Of a DNA stretch of 64,000 nt, positions 8,312-17,012 are shown piece by piece. The stretch covers positions 310,001 to 374,000 of the forward strand of contig NZ_JACHXR010000001.1 of the NCBI RefSeq assembly GCF_014192275.1, written 5' to 3'. Origin of the DNA: Halomonas stenophila. Its GTDB lineage: Bacteria > Pseudomonadota > Gammaproteobacteria > Pseudomonadales > Halomonadaceae. Under the pieces are notes generated by a model, which had not been told where the DNA came from, ran no database searches, and worked only from the letters and a program-made list of their open reading frames with translations. Every line of letters starts with the position of its first letter. Positions within the stretch are counted from its first letter, which is position 1. The translations under genes and the position numbers were made by a program.

Positions 8312-10123
8312 ATGCCCGACTACCAGGCCCCGCTGCGTGACCTGCGCTTCGTGATGGACGAGCTGCTGGACTATCCGGCCCACTATGCGCGCCTGCCCGC
8401 GGGCGAGGAGGCTAGCCCGGACGTGGTGGCCGCGATCCTGGAGGAGGGCGGGCGCTTCGCCCGGGAGGTGCTGCTGCCCCTGAACCAGAGCGGCGACTGC
8501 GAGGGCTGCCTGCTGGAGGGTGGCGAGGTCAAGACGCCCCGGGGCTTCAAGGCGGCCTACCGGCAGTACGTGGAGGGCGGCTGGCCGGGCCTGGCGGCGG
8601 ATCCCGCTCATGGCGGCCAGGGACTGCCGCCGTCGCTCGCCATGGCGCTCAACGAGATGATCTGCGCCACCAACCTGGCCTGGGGCATGTACCCGGGGCT
8701 CTCCCATGGGGCCGCCGACGCCCTGCGCCACCATGGCACCGAGGCCCAGAAGGCCACCTACCTGACCCGGCTGGTCGAGGGCGTGTGGACCGGCACCATG
8801 TGCCTGACCGAGCCGCACTGCGGTACCGATCTCGGCCTGATCAAGTCCCGCGCCGTGCCGACGGAGGACGGTGCCTACGAGATTTCCGGTACCAAGATCT
8901 TTATCTCCGCCGGGGAGCATGACCTCGCCGAAAACATCGTCCACCTGGTGCTGGCCAAGCTGCCGGACGCCCCGGAGGGCTCCAGGGGGATCTCGTTATT
9001 TGTGGTGCCCAAATATCGGCCGACGGAGACGGGTGAGCCCGGCGCGCGCAACGGCGTCGCCTGCGGCGCGCTCGAGCAAAAGATGGGCATCCACGGCAAC
9101 GCCACCTGCGTCATGAACTTCGATGCCGCCCGGGGCTACCTGGTGGGCGAGCCCCACCAGGGCCTGGCCTGCATGTTCACCATGATGAATGCCGCTCGCA
9201 TCGGGGTGGGTATCCAGGGCCTGGGCCTCACCGAGGCCAGCTTCCAGAATGCCCTGGCCTATGCCCGGGATCGCCTGCAGATGCGCGCCCTGTCGGGCGC
9301 CAAGGCCGCGGACAAGCCCGCCGACCCGATCATCGTGCATCCGGACGTGCGGCGCATGCTGCTGACCCAGAAGGCCTTCGCCGAGGGTGGACGCATGCTG
9401 GTGCTGTATACCGCTCAGATGGTCGATGTGGTGGAGCATGGCCAGGACGCCGCCGAGCGCGAGCGTGCCGAGAGCCTGCTCGGCCTGCTGACGCCCATCG
9501 TCAAGGCCTTCCTGACCGAGGTGGGTTTCGAGGCCACCAACGAGGGCGTGCAGGTCTTCGGCGGGCACGGCTTCATCCAGGAATGGGGCATGGAGCAGCT
9601 GGTGCGAGACGCGCGTATCACGCGCCTCTACGAGGGCACCACCGGCATCCAGGCCCTCGACCTGCTCGGTCGCAAGATACTGATGAACCAGGGCGAGACC
9701 CTCAAGGTGTTCACCAGGGAGATCCATGAGTTCTGCCAGGCCGAGGCGGCGAACCCCGCCATGGCGGAGTTCGTCCGCCCCCTGGCCAAGCTCAACGCGG
9801 AATGGGGCGAGCTGACCATGGGCGTGGGCATGAAGGCCATGGGCGACCGCGAGGAGGTCGGCGCGGCCAGCGTCGACTACCTGATGTACTCGGGTTATGT
9901 GACCCTCGCCTACCTCTTCGCCCGGGCCGTGAAGCAGGCCAGGGTCGCGCTGGAGGCCGGCACCGACGACGCCGCCTTCTACCGCGCCAAGATCAACACG
10001 GCCCGCTTCTACTTCGCGCGCCTGCTGCCGCGGACCCGGGCCCACGCCCGGATGATCCAGGCCGGCGCCGAGCCACTGATGGCGCTCTCCGCCGAGGACT
10101 TCGGTCGCGGCTTCGAACTCTGA
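8312..10123 (+). CDS. Acyl-CoA dehydrogenase, long (about 600-residue) type
   Basis: A 603-residue flavoenzyme. Residues 1-40 (PDYQAPLRDLRFVMDELLDY) match the extra N-terminal domain of the long bacterial acyl-CoA dehydrogenases. The flavin-binding CLTEPHCGTDLG is at about residue 165 and the catalytic-base region RLYEGTTGIQALDLLGRK at about 437. A C-terminal domain follows. It makes trans-2-enoyl-CoA from acyl-CoA and passes electrons to ETF. ATG 8312 has GAGGAGAGACGAG upstream; an ATG at 8258 lies inside the palindrome region and is unlikely. It is monocistronic, with its own palindromic operator differing from the TetR sites next door. Confidence 0.92.
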   Translation: MPDYQAPLRDLRFVMDELLDYPAHYARLPAGEEASPDVVAAILEEGGRFAREVLLPLNQSGDCEGCLLEGGEVKTPRGFKAAYRQYVEGGWPGLAADPAHGGQGLPPSLAMALNEMICATNLAWGMYPGLSHGAADALRHHGTEAQKATYLTRLVEGVWTGTMCLTEPHCGTDLGLIKSRAVPTEDGAYEISGTKIFISAGEHDLAENIVHLVLAKLPDAPEGSRGISLFVVPKYRPTETGEPGARNGVACGALEQKMGIHGNATCVMNFDAARGYLVGEPHQGLACMFTMMNAARIGVGIQGLGLTEASFQNALAYARDRLQMRALSGAKAADKPADPIIVHPDVRRMLLTQKAFAEGGRMLVLYTAQMVDVVEHGQDAAERERAESLLGLLTPIVKAFLTEVGFEATNEGVQVFGGHGFIQEWGMEQLVRDARITRLYEGTTGIQALDLLGRKILMNQGETLKVFTREIHEFCQAEAANPAMAEFVRPLAKLNAEWGELTMGVGMKAMGDREEVGAASVDYLMYSGYVTLAYLFARAVKQARVALEAGTDDAAFYRAKINTARFYFARLLPRTRAHARMIQAGAEPLMALSAEDFGRGFEL

Positions 10124-10167
10124 TTCCGGCACTCTCTCTGATCAGGCGTTCTGATCGGTGGTTTCGT

Positions 10168-10185
10168 GGCGGGCCCTGGCCCGCC
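10168..10185 (+). terminator. Possible terminator after the acyl-CoA dehydrogenase gene
   Basis: A 7-bp stem, GGCGGGC and GCCCGCC, with loop CCTG, 42 bases after the stop and followed by GCATTCTTG. The rest of 10124-10358 shows no gene. Confidence 0.35.
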
Positions 10186-10358
10186 GCATTCTTGCGCGTC
10201 CGCCACAGGTCGAGGCCAGGAGCGGCCCTGACCGGCAGGGGGCGGGCGCTGGTGTCGAGCCGGGCAAGCTGCCATGCTCATCCGACGCGCATCGCGCACC
10301 GAGATCGCCGCGGGTGAGCGAGCAAGGGCGTGAGTTCCAGCCATCCAAGGAGTCTGCC

Positions 10359-11393
10359 ATGTCCCGAATGAGCCGCCTGCACGACCTGCTTCAGGTAATG
10401 CGTCGACACGATGGCCGTATCAGCGGGCCCGACCTTGCCGAGGCGCTTGGCATATCGCTGCGATCGCTTTACCAGGATATTGCCGTGCTCAGGGCGGTGG
10501 GGGTCGAGATCGCCAGCGAGCCCGGTGTTGGCTATGTCCTCGCCCCCGGTGTCATGCTGCCCCCGCTGCGCCTGACCGAGGCGCAGTTCGACGCGCTCGC
10601 GCTGGGCCTGAGCCGCGTCAGGGACGATGCCACCGGGCCGCTGGCGAGCCCTGCCGCCGAGGTGCTGGAGCGGGTATCCGAGGCGCTGCCCGAGGAGCTC
10701 GGGGAGGGCCTGGCCAGGATCGGCCGCGAGGAAGGGGCCCTGGCCGGTGAGCCCCGGGCGACCGCCGAATCCCGACCACGTGACCTCATCTTCTACACCC
10801 ACCCCCTGTCGCGGGGCGGGATCGTCCACTGGATGCTCGAGGAACTCGGCGTGCCCTATCGCATGGAGACCCTCGCATATGGGGCGGCGATGAAGGCCCC
10901 GGACTATCTGGCTGTCAACCCGATGGGCAAGGTCCCGGCGATCCGCCACGGCGACACCGTGGTCACCGAGGCCGCCGCGATCTGTGCCTATCTCGCCGAC
11001 GTCTACCCCGAGGCCGGCCTGGCGCCGGCGCCCGACCAGCGTGGCGCCTACTATCGCTGGCTGTTCTTCGCCGCCGGCCCCGTGGAGGCGGCGGTCTCGC
11101 TGCAGGGCTGCGGGTTCCACCCGACGGTCGAGCAGCAGGGACGGCTCGGGTATGGCCACTACGATACGGTCGTCGATACCCTGGCCGCAGCGGTCGCGGG
11201 GCGTCGCCATATCGCGGGTGACACCTTCAGCGCGGCGGACGTCTACGTCGGCTCGCACATCGGCTGGGGCATGGAGTTCGGGACGATCCCCCGACGTCCC
11301 GAGTTCGAGGCCTATTGGGCGGGGCTTCGGGATCGGCCGGCGCGTCTGCGCTGCCAGGCCTTCATCGATGAGGCCATGGCGCAGGGCGCCTGA
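10359..11393 (+). CDS. YafY-type HTH regulator fused to a glutathione S-transferase
   Basis: A 344-residue protein with two unrelated parts. Residues 1-65 are a DeoR/YafY-type HTH (HDGRISGPDLAEALGISLRSLYQDI), and residues 66-120 are the helical linker that in YafY proteins leads to a WYL domain. The WYL domain is absent. From residue 142 (RDLIFYTHPLSRGGIVHWML) to the end is a full GST: a thioredoxin-like half with VPAIRHGDTVVTEAAAICAYLA, then the helical half. The start ATG 10359 has AAGGAG 7 bases upstream, and no stop or frameshift is visible at the joint. This may be a regulator whose GST half senses a thiol or electrophile, or an accidental fusion of neighbouring genes. Confidence 0.8.
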   Translation: MSRMSRLHDLLQVMRRHDGRISGPDLAEALGISLRSLYQDIAVLRAVGVEIASEPGVGYVLAPGVMLPPLRLTEAQFDALALGLSRVRDDATGPLASPAAEVLERVSEALPEELGEGLARIGREEGALAGEPRATAESRPRDLIFYTHPLSRGGIVHWMLEELGVPYRMETLAYGAAMKAPDYLAVNPMGKVPAIRHGDTVVTEAAAICAYLADVYPEAGLAPAPDQRGAYYRWLFFAAGPVEAAVSLQGCGFHPTVEQQGRLGYGHYDTVVDTLAAAVAGRRHIAGDTFSAADVYVGSHIGWGMEFGTIPRRPEFEAYWAGLRDRPARLRCQAFIDEAMAQGA

Positions 11394-11451
11394 CACCGGG
11401 CCGTCGGGCCGGCAAGGGCTCGCGCGTCGCGGGCCCCCCTCGATGCCGCCG

Positions 11452-12000
11452 TCACTTCCACTTGATGTTGCAGCCCATGGAAGGCTTCTGGTCCGGGTTC
11501 GGGGTGCGACCGGCCAGCACGGCGTCGGCGGCGGCCCGCAGGTCCTCGCCGGTCACGGGGACGTCCTTGCTGGGACGGCTGTCGTCGAACTGGCCGCGGT
11601 AGGCGAGCCGATGGTCCCGGTCGAAGAGGAAGAAATCCGGGGTGCAGGCGGCCTCGAAGGCACGGGCGATCTCCTGGGTCTCGTCGACCAGGTAGGGGAA
11701 GGTGTAGCCCCGGATCCGGGCCTCCTCGACCATCTTCTCCGGCCGATCATCCGGGTGGGCCTGGAAGTCGTTGCTGTTGATGCCGACCACCACCAGGCCC
11801 TTGGCCTGGTACTCCCGGGTGAAGTCCGCCAGGGCGTCCGCCACGTGCTTGACGAAGGGGCAGTGGTTGCACATGAAGATCACCAGCAGCGGCTGGTCGG
11901 GATAGTCGTCGCTGCCCACCGTGTGCCCTTCGGCATCGGGCAGACGGAAGGCGGGCAGGGGGTAGCCGAGCTCGAGCATGGTAGAAGGCGTGAGGGCCAT
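11452..12000 (-). CDS. Thioredoxin-fold protein of the AhpC/TSA type
   Basis: A 182-residue cytoplasmic protein with no signal peptide. The CNHCPFVKHV motif (about residues 41-50) sits after the first strand, as in AhpC/TSA or ResA-like thioredoxin-fold proteins. The sequence continues with VVVGINSNDF, then AACTPDFFLFDRD holding the cis-proline equivalent. Such proteins are usually annotated as thioredoxin-family or peroxiredoxin-like; the CxxC arrangement favours disulfide exchange. ATG 12000 has AGGAG 5 bases upstream. A longer open frame to 12249 overlaps the next gene and is not used. Confidence 0.82.
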   Translation of the reverse strand: MALTPSTMLELGYPLPAFRLPDAEGHTVGSDDYPDQPLLVIFMCNHCPFVKHVADALADFTREYQAKGLVVVGINSNDFQAHPDDRPEKMVEEARIRGYTFPYLVDETQEIARAFEAACTPDFFLFDRDHRLAYRGQFDDSRPSKDVPVTGEDLRAAADAVLAGRTPNPDQKPSMGCNIKWK

Positions 12001-12052
12001 GGTGTGCTCCTGTCGGTGGGGGGATCTCTCTAGTAAGGGTATCAGAGCGCTG

Positions 12053-13096
12053 CTAGCCGGCGCAGAGTCGTCGGCGGGCCGATGCGGGGTCGAGCTCGTG
12101 ACCGGAGGGCAGGACGGTCGCGGGGTCGTGCAGCCAGGCGGCGAGGTCGGCCTCGGTGCGGTCGCGCCGGGTATAGCGGGTGAGCATATGGTAGCCGCCG
12201 GGATAGAGGACGAATCGCCAGGCCGGCTCACCGCCGTTCGGCCCGTCACCGTTCGGATGGGGCAGCCGGTCGAGCAGGGCGCAGATCGCCTCGGGGGGAA
12301 TCACCTGGTCCTCGTCGCCGTAGAGGATCAGCGCCGGGCCACGCAGACGCTCGGCGGCTTCCAGGGCGAGGCTCATGGTCTCGGCCACCCCGTAGAGGGT
12401 GTCCACCCGGGCGCGGCGCAGGATCAGCGGGTCCTCGGCGAGCTGCCGGCTGATCTCGGGGTCATCGGTGGGATGGATGCCGAGCCGGTGTGCCGTCTTG
12501 GCGGAGAAGCTCACGGAAGGGATCAGGCGTATGCCGAGCCACAGGCTCAGCCGCTGGTACCAGGGCATGGCGTCGAGCCCCCAGACCGCCGGGGAGATCA
12601 GGATGCTGCCGTCCACCGGAGGCGGGCGGGCGTCGGCCAGGGCGAGTAGCACCACGGCGGCGCCCACGCTCTTGCCCACCAGATAGAGCGGCGTCTGCGG
12701 ATGCCGTTCACGCAACTGGCCGGCGACTAGCCTGACGTCGGCCGTCAGGCGCTGGTGTCCGGGCCAGAGGCCGCGCTGGGCAGTTCGGCCGAAGCCACGC
12801 TGATCGTGGGCGTAGACGGTGATGCCATGGGGTGTCATGGCCTCGGCCATCACCGCGAAGCTGCCGCCATGGTCGTTGAAGCCGTGCACCGCCAGCACCA
12901 CGGCGTCGGCCTCCCCCTCGGCGGGCCAGTGCCGCAGCGGCAGGCGATAGCCGTCCTCGGCGATCACTCGGTCGTGTTCGATGCGGGCATGTGCGGCCCC
13001 GGGACCCGGTTGTTGCCGGATCGCCTCGCCACAACCGACCAGCAGCAGTCCGGTGAGCAGGAAGGCCAGGAGGCGATGAAGCGAGCTGACGATCAT
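12053..13096 (-). CDS. Lysophospholipase-like alpha/beta hydrolase lipoprotein
   Basis: A 347-residue hydrolase with a lipoprotein signal: hydrophobic LLAFLLTGLLLVGC places the lipidated cysteine at about residue 22. The alpha/beta fold shows VLAVHGFNDHGGSF (oxyanion region), nucleophile GKSVGAA in place of the common GHSMGG, acid DEDQVIP and histidine YPGGYHMLTR. It is probably a monoacylglycerol lipase or lysophospholipase anchored at the periplasmic face of a membrane. It follows a winged-helix gene after 41 bases on the same strand. A 1009-codon open frame continues upstream but is non-coding there. Confidence 0.82.
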   Translation of the reverse strand: MIVSSLHRLLAFLLTGLLLVGCGEAIRQQPGPGAAHARIEHDRVIAEDGYRLPLRHWPAEGEADAVVLAVHGFNDHGGSFAVMAEAMTPHGITVYAHDQRGFGRTAQRGLWPGHQRLTADVRLVAGQLRERHPQTPLYLVGKSVGAAVVLLALADARPPPVDGSILISPAVWGLDAMPWYQRLSLWLGIRLIPSVSFSAKTAHRLGIHPTDDPEISRQLAEDPLILRRARVDTLYGVAETMSLALEAAERLRGPALILYGDEDQVIPPEAICALLDRLPHPNGDGPNGGEPAWRFVLYPGGYHMLTRYTRRDRTEADLAAWLHDPATVLPSGHELDPASARRRLCAG

Positions 13097-13137
13097 GGGG
13101 CCACCCGATGGTGCCGGCCGAGACCGTTGAGTGGGGC

Positions 13138-13431
13138 TCAGGGGTAGCCCAGGACCAGGCGCATCCGCTCGGCATGGCGAGCGACCCAGGCGGGATCGAT
13201 GGGACCCCAGTCGCGCACCACATAGTGGCCGACGTTGTGGCGCTGTCCCGGTGCCGGCTCGAACTCGCAGCGGATGTCCAGCTCCGCCAGGGCGGCCAGG
13301 GTATCCTGGGCCGTGCGCCGGGGCATGCCGGTGGCGTCCATGATGGCCGGTACGCTGGCGGTGCCGTTGGCGATCAGGTGAGCCACGTAGAGGCGCCGGT
13401 AGAAGCTGCTTTGCGTCTTGCTGAGTGCCAT
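13138..13431 (-). CDS. Small winged helix-turn-helix protein
   Basis: A 97-residue protein. Residues 5-60 (YRRLYVAHLIANGTASVPAI then MDATGMPRRTAQDTLAALAEL) form a winged HTH, followed by a beta hairpin (GQRHNVGHYVV) and a C-terminal helix. It belongs to a family of short HTH proteins common in Pseudomonas and Halomonas whose targets are not known to me. ATG 13431 follows a short leader; a longer frame to 13524 is not supported. It precedes the lipoprotein hydrolase and is divergent from the ATP-grasp gene. The 222-bp gap to that gene holds one 7-bp hairpin (13591-13608). Confidence 0.75.
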   Translation of the reverse strand: MALSKTQSSFYRRLYVAHLIANGTASVPAIMDATGMPRRTAQDTLAALAELDIRCEFEPAPGQRHNVGHYVVRDWGPIDPAWVARHAERMRLVLGYP

Positions 13432-13654
13432 TGCGGTGTCCTGCCTCGTTGTCAGCCTTCCAGCCTGACAGCCATGGCCGATCGACGCCAGGCACCGATT
13501 CCCCCTGTCCCCGGCCCGGTTCATTCACGGCCGGGTCCGCCTGATCGAGGTCAAGACAACGTCTCGAAAAAGGACCATGCTTAACGTAAAGAGGCGCGTT
13601 GGCGCCTCGTCGAGTGCTGCCCGACCGATCAGTCTTACGAGGCGGGGAGGGGTT

Positions 13655-14956
13655 ATGGTGTGGAATGTCTTCGTGATCGGCCATGACGACTTGAGCCGAC
13701 GCTTGCTGCCGGCACTGCGACATGCAGAGGACTATGCCTTTCATGGGCTGCTGCCCCTGAATGAGGCGGTCCACGCTCAGGAGTATCACTTCGACCGCCT
13801 GGTGGCCGATGCGCTGGACGAGCTGCAGCGCTTCCCCGACCCGGTGGATGCCATCGTGGGCGTCTGGGACTTTCCCACCACGGCGCTGCTGCCGGTGCTG
13901 CGCGATGCCATGGGCCATCGAGGGCCCACGCTGGAGGCGGTGCTGAAGTGCGAGCACAAGTACTGGAGTCGCCTGGAACAAGCGAAGGCGGTGCCGGAAT
14001 GCGTGCCCGCCTTCCAGGCCCTGGACCCCTTCGACGACCATGCCATCGATACCCTCGAGGTGGACTACCCGTTCTGGATCAAGCCGGTCAAGGCCCACTC
14101 TTCCCAACTGGGGTTTCATATCGACAACGAGCAGCAGCTTCGCGAGGCCCTGCCCCACATCCGCCGGGGGATCGGCCGGTTCGGCCAGCCGCTGGCCGAG
14201 GTGTGCACCCATCTCGACCTGCCCGACGAGCTGGCCGAGATCAATGGCCACCACTGCGTGGTGGAGCAGATCATCTCGGCGGGCCGGCAATGCACCCTCG
14301 AAGGTTATGTCCAGAACGGGCGGATGCAGGTGACTGGCATCATCGACAGCGTCCGGGACACCCGGCACCGGTCCGTGCTGATGCGCTTCGAGTATCCCAG
14401 TGCGCTGCCCGATGACGTCCAGGCGCGTATCATCGACATGAGCCGCCGGGTCATGACGCATATCGGCTACGACGATGCCCCCTTCAATATCGAGTTCTAC
14501 CATGATGACAAGAGTGATCGCATCTGGCTGCTCGAGATCAACCCGCGGCTGTCCCGCTCCCATGCGCCGCTCTTCCAGCTGGTGGATGGAGCTCCGCACT
14601 ACCAGGTGATGGTGGACGTGGCCCTGGGCATGACGCCGCGCATGCCCCGCCGGGAAGGCCGCTACGCGGTCGCCGCCAAGCAGATGCTCCGGGTCTTCCA
14701 GGGCGGCATCGTGCGTCGGGTACCGACGGCGGAGGAAATCCGCCTGGTGGAGACGGCCTATCCGGGGACCCTCGTCGAGCTCAATGTGCGGGACGGCATG
14801 GACCTGGAGTCGCTGCTGCACCAGGATTCCTTCTCCTGGGAGCTTGGCGTCCTGTTCACCGGCGCCGACAGCTACCAGGGGCTGCTGGAACGGATACGGC
14901 TGTGTCGGGAGGGGCTGCCGTTCGTCATCGCGCCACCCGCCGGGGAGGGCGCCTGA
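13655..14956 (+). CDS. ATP-grasp ligase
   Basis: A 433-residue ATP-grasp enzyme. Residues 1-100 form a Rossmann-like N-domain. The ATP-grasp region runs from about 100 to 330: lysine in FWIKPVKAHSSQLGF, the hinge VEQIISAGRQCTLEGYV and the metal-binding IWLLEINPRLSRSHAPLF, with all key residues present. A C-terminal domain follows. ATP-grasp enzymes join a carboxylate to an amine or thiol through an acyl phosphate; the substrate here is unknown. ATG 13655 has GGGGAGGGG just upstream. A CocE-type hydrolase gene follows 34 bases later, so the pair probably acts on one compound. Confidence 0.85.
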   Translation: MVWNVFVIGHDDLSRRLLPALRHAEDYAFHGLLPLNEAVHAQEYHFDRLVADALDELQRFPDPVDAIVGVWDFPTTALLPVLRDAMGHRGPTLEAVLKCEHKYWSRLEQAKAVPECVPAFQALDPFDDHAIDTLEVDYPFWIKPVKAHSSQLGFHIDNEQQLREALPHIRRGIGRFGQPLAEVCTHLDLPDELAEINGHHCVVEQIISAGRQCTLEGYVQNGRMQVTGIIDSVRDTRHRSVLMRFEYPSALPDDVQARIIDMSRRVMTHIGYDDAPFNIEFYHDDKSDRIWLLEINPRLSRSHAPLFQLVDGAPHYQVMVDVALGMTPRMPRREGRYAVAAKQMLRVFQGGIVRRVPTAEEIRLVETAYPGTLVELNVRDGMDLESLLHQDSFSWELGVLFTGADSYQGLLERIRLCREGLPFVIAPPAGEGA

Positions 14957-14990
14957 GCGGGGCTTGCCGCCAAGGCAGGAGGAGGCTTGC

Positions 14991-17012
14991 ATGAGAGAGG
15001 TGAGCGACTTTACCCATGCCGTCGAGTGTCTCGATCCCGTGTGGATCCCGATGGAAGACGGGGTCCGCCTCAACGCGCGCATCTGGTTGCCCGAGTCGGC
15101 CCATCAACGGCCGGTGCCCGCCATCCTCGAATACATCCCCTATCGCCTGCGTGACGGCTCGGCGCGGCGGGATGCCATCCACCACCGCTACTTCGCCGGG
15201 CATGGCTACGCGGCGGTGCGGGTCGACCTGCGTGGCAGCGGAGACTCCGAGGGCGTGCTCGAGGACGAGTACCTGGAGCAGGAACTCATCGACGGCGAGG
15301 ACATCCTGCGCTGGCTGGCGGCCCAGCCCTGGTGCGATGGCGGGGTCGGGATGATCGGCATCTCCTGGGGCGGCTTCAACGGCCTGCAGCTGGCGGCCCG
15401 CCAGCCCCCCGAGCTCAAGGCCGTGGTCAGCGTCTGCTCCAGCGACGACCGTTACGCCGACGACGTCCACTACATGGGCGGCTGCCTGCTGGGCGACAAC
15501 CTGTCCTGGGCCTCGACCATGTTCGCCTACAACTCCCTGCCGCCCGACCCGAGCGTGGTCGGCGAACGCTGGCGGGAGATGTGGCACCAGCGCCTGGAGG
15601 GCAGCGGCCTGTGGCTTGCCACCTGGCTCGAGCACCCCCAACGGGACGCCTACTGGCGGCACGGCTCCATCTGCGAGGACTTCTCGAAGGTGCGGATCCC
15701 GGTGCTGGCCGCCAGCGGCTGGGCCGATGGCTACTCCAACGCCGTGATGCGTCTGCTCGAGCACCTGCCGGGGCCGACGCGTGGCCTGGTCGGCCCCTGG
15801 AGCCACAAGTATCCCCACCTGGGTGAGCCGGGGCCGGCGATCGGTTTCCTGCAGGAATGCCTGCGCTGGTGGGATCAGTGGCTCAAGGGGGAGGAGCGGG
15901 GCGTGCTCGAGGACCCCGCCCTGCGGGCCTGGATGCAGGACAGCATGCCGCCCACCACCCGGTACGGCCACCGGCACGGGCGCTGGGTGGGCGAGCCCGA
16001 CTGGCCCTCGCCGCGCATCGAGGCGTGGCGGCTGCCGCTGGCGCCGCGCCGTCTGTCGCTGGACGGCAAGCGGCGCCGCGAGAGCTCTTCGCTGACGGTA
16101 CAGTCGCCGCTGACCTGCGGGCTCTTCGCCGGCAAGTGGTGCTCCTACGCCGCCGGCCCGGACCTGGCCCACGACCAGCGCGAGGAGGACGGCGGGGCGC
16201 TGGTGTTCGACAGCCCGCCGCTGGCGGAGACCCTGGAGATCCTCGGGGCCCCGGTCCTGGAACTCGAGGTGGCCGCCGACCGGCCCGTGGCCATGGTAGC
16301 GGTGCGGCTCTCCGACGTGGCGCCCGACGACAAGGCGACCCGGGTGACCTATGGCCTGCTGAACCTCACCCATCGCGACGGCCATGCCACGCCCCGGCCC
16401 CTGACCCCGGGACAGCGCTACAAGGTGCGGGTCCAGCTCAACGACATCGCCCAGGTGTTCCCCGAGGGGCATCGGCTGCGGCTGGCGATCTCGACGTCCT
16501 ACTGGCCACTGGCCTGGCCACCCCCGCAGCATGTGCGCCTGACCATCCATGACGAGGGCAGTGCCCTGGTGCTGCCGCGGCGGCCACCCCGGGCGGAGGA
16601 CGCGGCCATCGCCTTCGAGGCGTCGGAAGGCGCCCCCACCATCCCCATGACCCCGATGGAGCCGGAGCACCATAACTGGTACGTGCACCGCGACCTGGCC
16701 GAGGATCTCTCCACCCTGGAGGTGATCAACGACCGGGGGCGTGTGCGCCTGGAGGATTCCGGCCTGGAGGTGCAGATCCGCTCTGTGGAGACCTACCGTT
16801 CCCGGGACGACGATTTCGGGTCCCTGGAGGGCACGACCCTCTGGGAGCGCTCGCTGAAGCGTGACGACTGGGAGGTCACCACGGTCACCCGCACCGTGCT
16901 GACTTCCGACCCGGCATATTTCTACCTCCATGCGACCCTGGATGCCTACGAGGACAGCCGCCGGGTGCATTGCCAGAGCTGGGATCGGCGCATTCCCCGC
17001 CGGCTGGTCTAG
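14991..17012 (+). CDS. CocE/NonD-family hydrolase
   Basis: A 673-residue alpha/beta hydrolase of the X-Pro dipeptidyl-peptidase/cocaine esterase group. The nucleophile is in GMIGISWGGFNGLQ (about residue 125), the acid in AASGWADGYSNAV (about 245) and the histidine in GPWSHKYPH (about 270). The C-terminal jelly-roll domain runs from about residue 370. There is no signal peptide. ATG 14991 has AGGAGGAGG upstream. It is the second gene of an operon with an ATP-grasp ligase. Its TAG stop (17010-17012) is formed by the end of the repeat element that follows. Confidence 0.88.
   Translation: MREVSDFTHAVECLDPVWIPMEDGVRLNARIWLPESAHQRPVPAILEYIPYRLRDGSARRDAIHHRYFAGHGYAAVRVDLRGSGDSEGVLEDEYLEQELIDGEDILRWLAAQPWCDGGVGMIGISWGGFNGLQLAARQPPELKAVVSVCSSDDRYADDVHYMGGCLLGDNLSWASTMFAYNSLPPDPSVVGERWREMWHQRLEGSGLWLATWLEHPQRDAYWRHGSICEDFSKVRIPVLAASGWADGYSNAVMRLLEHLPGPTRGLVGPWSHKYPHLGEPGPAIGFLQECLRWWDQWLKGEERGVLEDPALRAWMQDSMPPTTRYGHRHGRWVGEPDWPSPRIEAWRLPLAPRRLSLDGKRRRESSSLTVQSPLTCGLFAGKWCSYAAGPDLAHDQREEDGGALVFDSPPLAETLEILGAPVLELEVAADRPVAMVAVRLSDVAPDDKATRVTYGLLNLTHRDGHATPRPLTPGQRYKVRVQLNDIAQVFPEGHRLRLAISTSYWPLAWPPPQHVRLTIHDEGSALVLPRRPPRAEDAAIAFEASEGAPTIPMTPMEPEHHNWYVHRDLAEDLSTLEVINDRGRVRLEDSGLEVQIRSVETYRSRDDDFGSLEGTTLWERSLKRDDWEVTTVTRTVLTSDPAYFYLHATLDAYEDSRRVHCQSWDRRIPRRLV

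Noticed and set aside
13591..13608. Riboswitch or attenuator before the ATP-grasp gene
   Set aside because: Only one 7-bp hairpin is seen (GAGGCGC-GTTG-GCGCCTC); no second structure, T-run or known motif accompanies it.
12053..15082. A 1009-codon open frame on the minus strand
   Set aside because: Only its last third (from 13096) encodes a protein with a lipobox and hydrolase motifs. The rest lies opposite the ATP-grasp gene and is low-complexity sequence typical of antisense frames in GC-rich DNA.
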